From Laguncularia racemosa (lineage: Eukaryota; Streptophyta; Magnoliopsida; Myrtales; Combretaceae), in contig JBBMOL010000195.1 of NCBI GenBank assembly GCA_037954665.1, positions 186,001 to 250,000 of the forward strand: a stretch of DNA of 64,000 bases, written 5' to 3'. The notes under the pieces were generated by a model. That model saw nothing but the letters and a program-made list of their open reading frames with translations, had not been told where the DNA came from and did no database searches. This document shows, piece after piece, positions 59,142 through 64,000 of the stretch. Positions within the stretch are counted from its first letter, which is position 1. Each line of letters starts with the position of its first letter. The position numbers and the translations under genes are program-made.

Positions 59142-60865
59142 GTTTCCTCTATTTTCTTTTTCCTTTTTGTTGTTTCAATGATAATCGCTTTTAGCACAAA
59201 GTTTGGAAGTTTATGGCTCAGATTAGCCTATGGAATCTGGATGCCCATGTTTCTTGTTTCAAAATTCTTCAGCGCTGTTCCAACTCACTAATTATATGAT
59301 ATGGTGTCGTCTAACCTAAATTCACAGATTTATAAAAATTTTGAAACCATTTACATTTCATGACGGAAGAATCAAATATATTCACTGCGTTTTTAGATTT
59401 TGACAGAATGTTAGTGGTTTTTTTATTTTTTTAAAGAATGTTAGATTAGCTGTGTAAATATCACTTTACTTTTTATGAGGTTATGAATCAAATTTGATTT
59501 GGGATCCATTAATGTAGCAATTTTGAAACACTAAGGGGAATGTCGTGCATTTGGTGAACAGTTTATGCAAAAAGATATATTTTTCACTTGATTAATATGT
59601 GGAAGAATGTGTTTAGATAGGATCTTTTGGGAAATACTGATCCTTTTGAAACAGTTGCATTCTCTAAAGGACAACTTTTTTGCACTCACAATACCAATAG
59701 AAAATATGTTAATCGCTCTCTTTAATTTTTTTTTTCCTTTTCTTTTTATGTAATTAATGGTAAATATAGTATTCTGTTTTTAAATAGTGCAAGTTATGTT
59801 GATATCTGCAAAGACCATCCTATAGTCTTTTTATTCGGAAAAAAGGCATATGAAATGTCTAAAGTCTCGTTCTTTTGCAATTTAGTACTCAATAGAGATG
59901 CTAAATCATACTCTTTTTTTTCAAAGTACAAGCACTAAATTGTAAAAAAATGAAACTTTAGGCGCTAAATTGCTTATATCTAAAAGTACAAACACTGCAT
60001 TTGCCTTTATCCCCTTTTTATTGTACATTTAAACCTTTTTGTTATACTGACTTGATCCATTACCTTTTTACATGTATCCATGGCTTATCAAACCATTAGG
60101 ATAAGGCTGTATCATCGAGTTTGGGATTTTTGTCAATTGATCCTCCCCCAAGATCATTAATTTTGTTTTCCTCTGGCGCAAGCCAGCACAACTCCTACAC
60201 ACATCTGGGAACACCTCTTTTTGATAGGGTTTCTAGGCATGCAGTTAACAAAAATTTGGGGTGTATTTGCAATTTCAAAAATTTTGGGCTCTTGATGTAA
60301 TTTACCTACTTTAAATTTCATTGGAAATGGAAAGGTGATAAACTTACAATTTTGAGTCTTACCCATGACCAATTAATTTTTCTTTTTTTTGGTGGGAATC
60401 TGAGTGTAATTAGTTAATTTTTTTTAATTATAATACTAAATTTATTTATTTTAATTTAAATAATAATAATAGATTAGGCTTATCAATGAAGGATTGCACA
60501 ACTGTAATTCATGTCAGGTCTGCTTGAAAATCCTGTTAAAAGTCAAATTTCAATGGTTGGGGTGGATGGTGCTGTCAGGCAAGACATTTTCGGCTTCACA
60601 AGATTCAATTGGGGTGTGCTGCAATTATCTACCTAGGCTTGCCATTTTTTCCTAAAAATTGAGTAAACATGACACTGACCTTTTGGTGATTCTCATGACC
60701 TATAGAATTACTCATTGGATGAGTGAATACTTGTCATATGCTACTCGATTGCAACTAGTCATAATGGCATTCTTCTTTGCCCGAGAAAGTAGAAGGAAAG
60801 TACTTAAAATTGAAAAATTTCTTGTGAATGGTCAATGGCGGTATAGAAAGGAGCACCTTTATTTC

Positions 60866-60897
60866 TTTTTTTTTTTTTTTGTGGGGGGGGCGGGGGG
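60866..60897. repeat. T15 run followed by G-rich run
   Basis: Fifteen T, then GTGGGGGGGG, C and GGGGGG. Low-complexity sequence in intron 2 that is prone to sequencing error. Confidence 0.9.
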
Positions 60898-61489
60898 TTT
60901 AAGAAAATAATAAGTACATTATATTATTTGGACTCACCATTTCCCTCTGCTATAGTCATGTTGACACAATATGACATGAGTTTGGGTATAGGTTCCAAGT
61001 ATGAGGCTTCAAAATGAAAGTGGACGCTTTGTTGGTGGCTAAACAATCTTGTTTAGGTCAATCATGGATTGATACACTTTAGAGTTCTTAAATTGTAAAA
61101 TCAGGGAAGAAGCATACCTCACAGTCCAACTTGATTGGATAGTCAACAGAGAAGCAAAATCTCCCTTGGTAGCTTCTCTACTAGAGCTCTGTTCCTCTCT
61201 CTCTTTCTAACTGACTCCCTCCAGAATAACTTCCTCCTCTTTTATATTCTCCTGCTACACCACTTATTATTTTTCCTGTAATTACAAAAATACCCCTGCA
61301 CCCCACTACCTACCATTGCTAGAATTTTTATAAATATGATTCGTGGAAGAAGTTACATAAGTAGGGTAATGACCTGCTGTACAATGGATAGATACATCAA
61401 AGATACCTAGAATATCAAGTAGATCACCATGATGACAAAAGGGTGATTTAATCGATATCCTGGCCACAAACACAGAGCAAACTATCCAG

Positions 61490-62160
61490 TTGCATTATAA
61501 TGAACAAGAATCCTTCTAGCTAAAAAATCTAAGAGCTAAGCCCTAGCCACCTTTCATTTATTTCCTTCCAAATGTAGTAGATCAATTGGCCCCATAATTT
61601 CTTCTCTGCTGAGTTCAGAGATTTCCAACCAGAATCAAAGAGCTCAAAAATAGAGTTCATAATTGGAGAGAATCACTCCTTGTAGCTGGTAATTGATCTC
61701 CAGCCGGACCTTCTTTACAAAGTTGCAATTGATAAAGAGATGAGAATGGGATTCCTCCTCTTTCTGACATAAAAAACATAAATTCTGATGAATAGTGCCT
61801 ACTTTTGCAGCTTATCCAAAGTATAGAGAGGTTGGTGTTCCACTAGCCAAAGAATAAAGGCATGTTTAGGCTCGTGATCCTTGAACCATACAAAATTGCA
61901 CCAGGGAACTTTAGCATAGCTCTGTAAGCTGTTTTGATTGAAAATCCTTGGAAGAATTGTTTTTCCATGCAAAGGGGCCATTCAAGGTGGGGATTTATGA
62001 CCACCATGGATGAAAGCAGACAAATATCTGGTACATTAACAACCTGGTGAACGATTTTGGGAATGGATGGAAATTCTCCATTCAAACTAAGGCTGAGTTT
62101 TTGGGAAACCACATCTCTCCTTCGCTTGATGCTTGGCACCCCACTGGATCCCTTGTAGAA
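61490..62160 (-). mobile_element. LINE fragment (zf-RVT region) in DNMT2 intron 2
   Basis: The minus strand reads PSIKRRRDVVSQ, then FSIKTAYRAM, then VPWCNFVWFKDHEPKHAFILW, then CFLCQKEEESHSHLFINC and LIYYIWKEINERW. This is the typical order of the zf-RVT zinc-binding region downstream of RT in plant LINEs. Frame changes split it into two open parts (62139-61843 and 61981-61799). It is antisense to the host gene. No RT core or poly(A) end was found, so it is a fragment. Confidence 0.82.
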
Positions 62161-64000
62161 TGATTTAGGTATTGAGCAATCTGTGAATTAGGTTTTCATG
62201 AGCAAACTGGCCTCCCGTCAATCATCAGGGACAGGAAATGGCAGGGTTAAGAGGAGAATTATGGAAGTTAGTCAGCACTTGAGTGGCAAGATCCTAATGC
62301 TGAACTGAGACCAAAATGATAGACTTCTTGGGGAATTTCATGGCTGGATTCTTGATCATAAATGTTGTCAGTGCAGCTTCCTTTGGAGGATCTACAATCC
62401 AATGCCATGAGGTGGAATTGTTTAGGGACATACATGGAGACACACTTCAATTTAAACTTTGATGATGCAGGCATTACATTTAAGCTGGATATGCTCAAGA
62501 ATTGGGCTAGTGGCAAGTAACATGTGTTATCTGCATGGATGCACTTCTGGGTGCAACACCATTTCTTTTGTTTTGTGATGGATATGTAAGGAGATCTTCA
62601 GACAGTTCATTTGCCCTGCAAACTTTGTTGGATGGAGGAATGTTACAAATTATGATTGAATCTGGTGTCTGGAAGCAGAAAACCATTGCTTTAACAGCAT
62701 AGACTAACCTTTGCTGTGATTTTAGAGGGAAATAAATGATAGAAGAGTTGAATAGATGTGATTGCTAAGAAGACTATGTCCTTTGTAATTTATTCACTTA
62801 AAGAGTATTGTGTGGAATTAGATGATACAAGCCAACCTTCAGTTTGTATCCTTCCATACTTGTTATACACATATCTTCCTTCCTTTTATTTGCTTTGTGC
62901 TTCTGTTTTCATGTACTCCATTGGAAATCTCACTCATCTTGTATTAATTCATTTAAATTAATGTTAAGAAAAGCCTCCTTTAAATAGGTGAATTGGTTGA
63001 AAGACTGGGACTATCCCAGTAGTCAGTTTGCCTGATATGCAGGATTCTTCTGAAGTTTTTTAGTAAATCAGCTTGAACTTGGAACGTGATCTTAGGTAAT
63101 CCATCAATGCTTGCCTAGTTACACGCTTTCCATTTGATAAATTAAATGCTTAGCTTGTGAATCATAAGTAGGTGATGCTGATGAGGTAGTATCATTATTT
63201 AACCGCATTAACCATCTACTAGTTGGTGGGTTGGAATTAGGCATGGAAGAATGTAGCTGGCTCATACAATTTCAAATTCTGCGTCTCAAGAAACTGATGA
63301 GAGTATATCTTAGTACTTGTTTTTAGGTTCAGCATGGTAAAACTTCACATTTTTAGTTGCAAAACAATGAGTGACCATCTGCATCTAATGGGCTTTCTTG
63401 GTTTTTATCTTAACGTGGGACATTTTGTTTCTCTGATGATTTTCTTGTTCTCTTTAAGTCTTGGTAAGGGCTTTCTATTGATTTGAGATCAAGCATTTTT
63501 TTATTGCTTAGTAGTTCATGGGTGAAGATTTGAGAGTCTGAACATCCTAATTATTGATTAATATGCCCATTCCTTGTCTGTAAATCCAGGATTCATCAAT
63601 TTGATGAATTAAATTCCAAACAATTCATCTATCTCATATAAATGTCAGAAAGGGGCATCACATGCAATTAAACATTGGGTGATGTGCTCCTGAGTGAGAT
63701 TAGGTTTTCAACACAAGATAAAATATTCCAAATCAAAACCCCCCCTCCCCTTTGTCATAAACTCTCTTGGATAGGGTTATGGACCTTCTACAGAAAAATC
63801 TCCTCCTAACTTGGATTGTTAGAAAGAACTCTTTCCTTTTCTTTCTAGCCCACCTTTCTTTCTAATAACAGTGAGAGCTTGTTTGTATGGGATACCTCTT
63901 GGATCTCAAAGAACACTATTTTTGAGAAGATTCTGCTGAAATCTCTATTCATCTTCTTTTTCTCTTTTTTTACAATATTGAAACAACTCCCTAACACACT

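Larger units (their letters stand above)
59142..64000 (+). other. DNMT2 intron 2 (at least 4.86 kb, continues beyond the window)
   Basis: It opens with GTTTCC. No exon-like sequence of DNMT2 was seen up to the window end. It holds a minus-strand LINE fragment (about 61.5-62.2 kb), long T- and G-runs near 60866-60897, and otherwise AT-rich sequence without motifs. Open stretches such as 60659-60910, 62268-62516 and 62758-62961 show no domain. Confidence 0.7.

Noticed and set aside
62268..62516. 82-codon minus-strand frame in DNMT2 intron 2
   Set aside because: No motif recognised; may be degraded LINE sequence upstream of the zf-RVT fragment, but I cannot support that.

Overview
The window is nuclear DNA from a flowering plant, most likely a eudicot. 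Three things show this: a DYW-type pentatricopeptide repeat (PPR) gene, a plant-style DNMT2 gene start with GT-AG introns, and LTR retrotransposons of plant-only lineages (Athila, Ogre/Tat, Sirevirus-type Copia). I cannot name the species. Only two host genes are visible, one at each edge, both on the + strand. About 50 kb between them is retrotransposon sequence.

Layout. 2-1744: 3' part of a PPR-DYW RNA-editing factor, cut by the window start. 1745-4.4 kb: 3' flank with nothing recognisable. 4.4-5.7 kb: two RNase H remnants of LINEs. 6.0-55.4 kb: one nest of elements. A minus-strand LINE (LINE-A, two pieces, 6.0-11.26 kb and 44.5-45 kb) is split by an Athila-like Ty3/gypsy element (11270-44490, target-site duplication TACCC). 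That Athila is split twice: by a + strand Sirevirus-type Copia (31335-41489, duplication TAACT) and by a minus-strand Ogre-like Tat element (15956-30745, duplication CTTAC). Next to LINE-A lies ORF1 of a second LINE (LINE-B), itself split by a second Ogre-like element (46438-55202, duplication AGAGG). 55.4-58.9 kb: AT-rich intergenic DNA with one more LINE RNase H remnant. 58860-64000: exons 1 and 2 of DNMT2 (TRDMT1) and the start of a very long intron 2 that holds a LINE fragment.

State of the elements. All are decayed. The Ogre-like element keeps ORF1, gag-pro, RT, two RNases H and integrase, but with in-frame stops and one frameshift. It also keeps a recognisable 116-nt intron between protease and RT. 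The second Ogre-like element has LTRs, primer site, ORF1 and a tandem array but no gag or pol, so it looks non-autonomous. The Athila has lost most of RT, RNase H and integrase. The Copia has gag-pol with several stops, a damaged RT active site, and an extra ORF in the env-like position downstream of pol. LTR divergence judged by eye (Athila most, Copia intermediate, Ogre least) agrees with the nesting order.

No RNA gene, CRISPR array or DNA transposon was recognised. All alignments and percentages here were made by eye.
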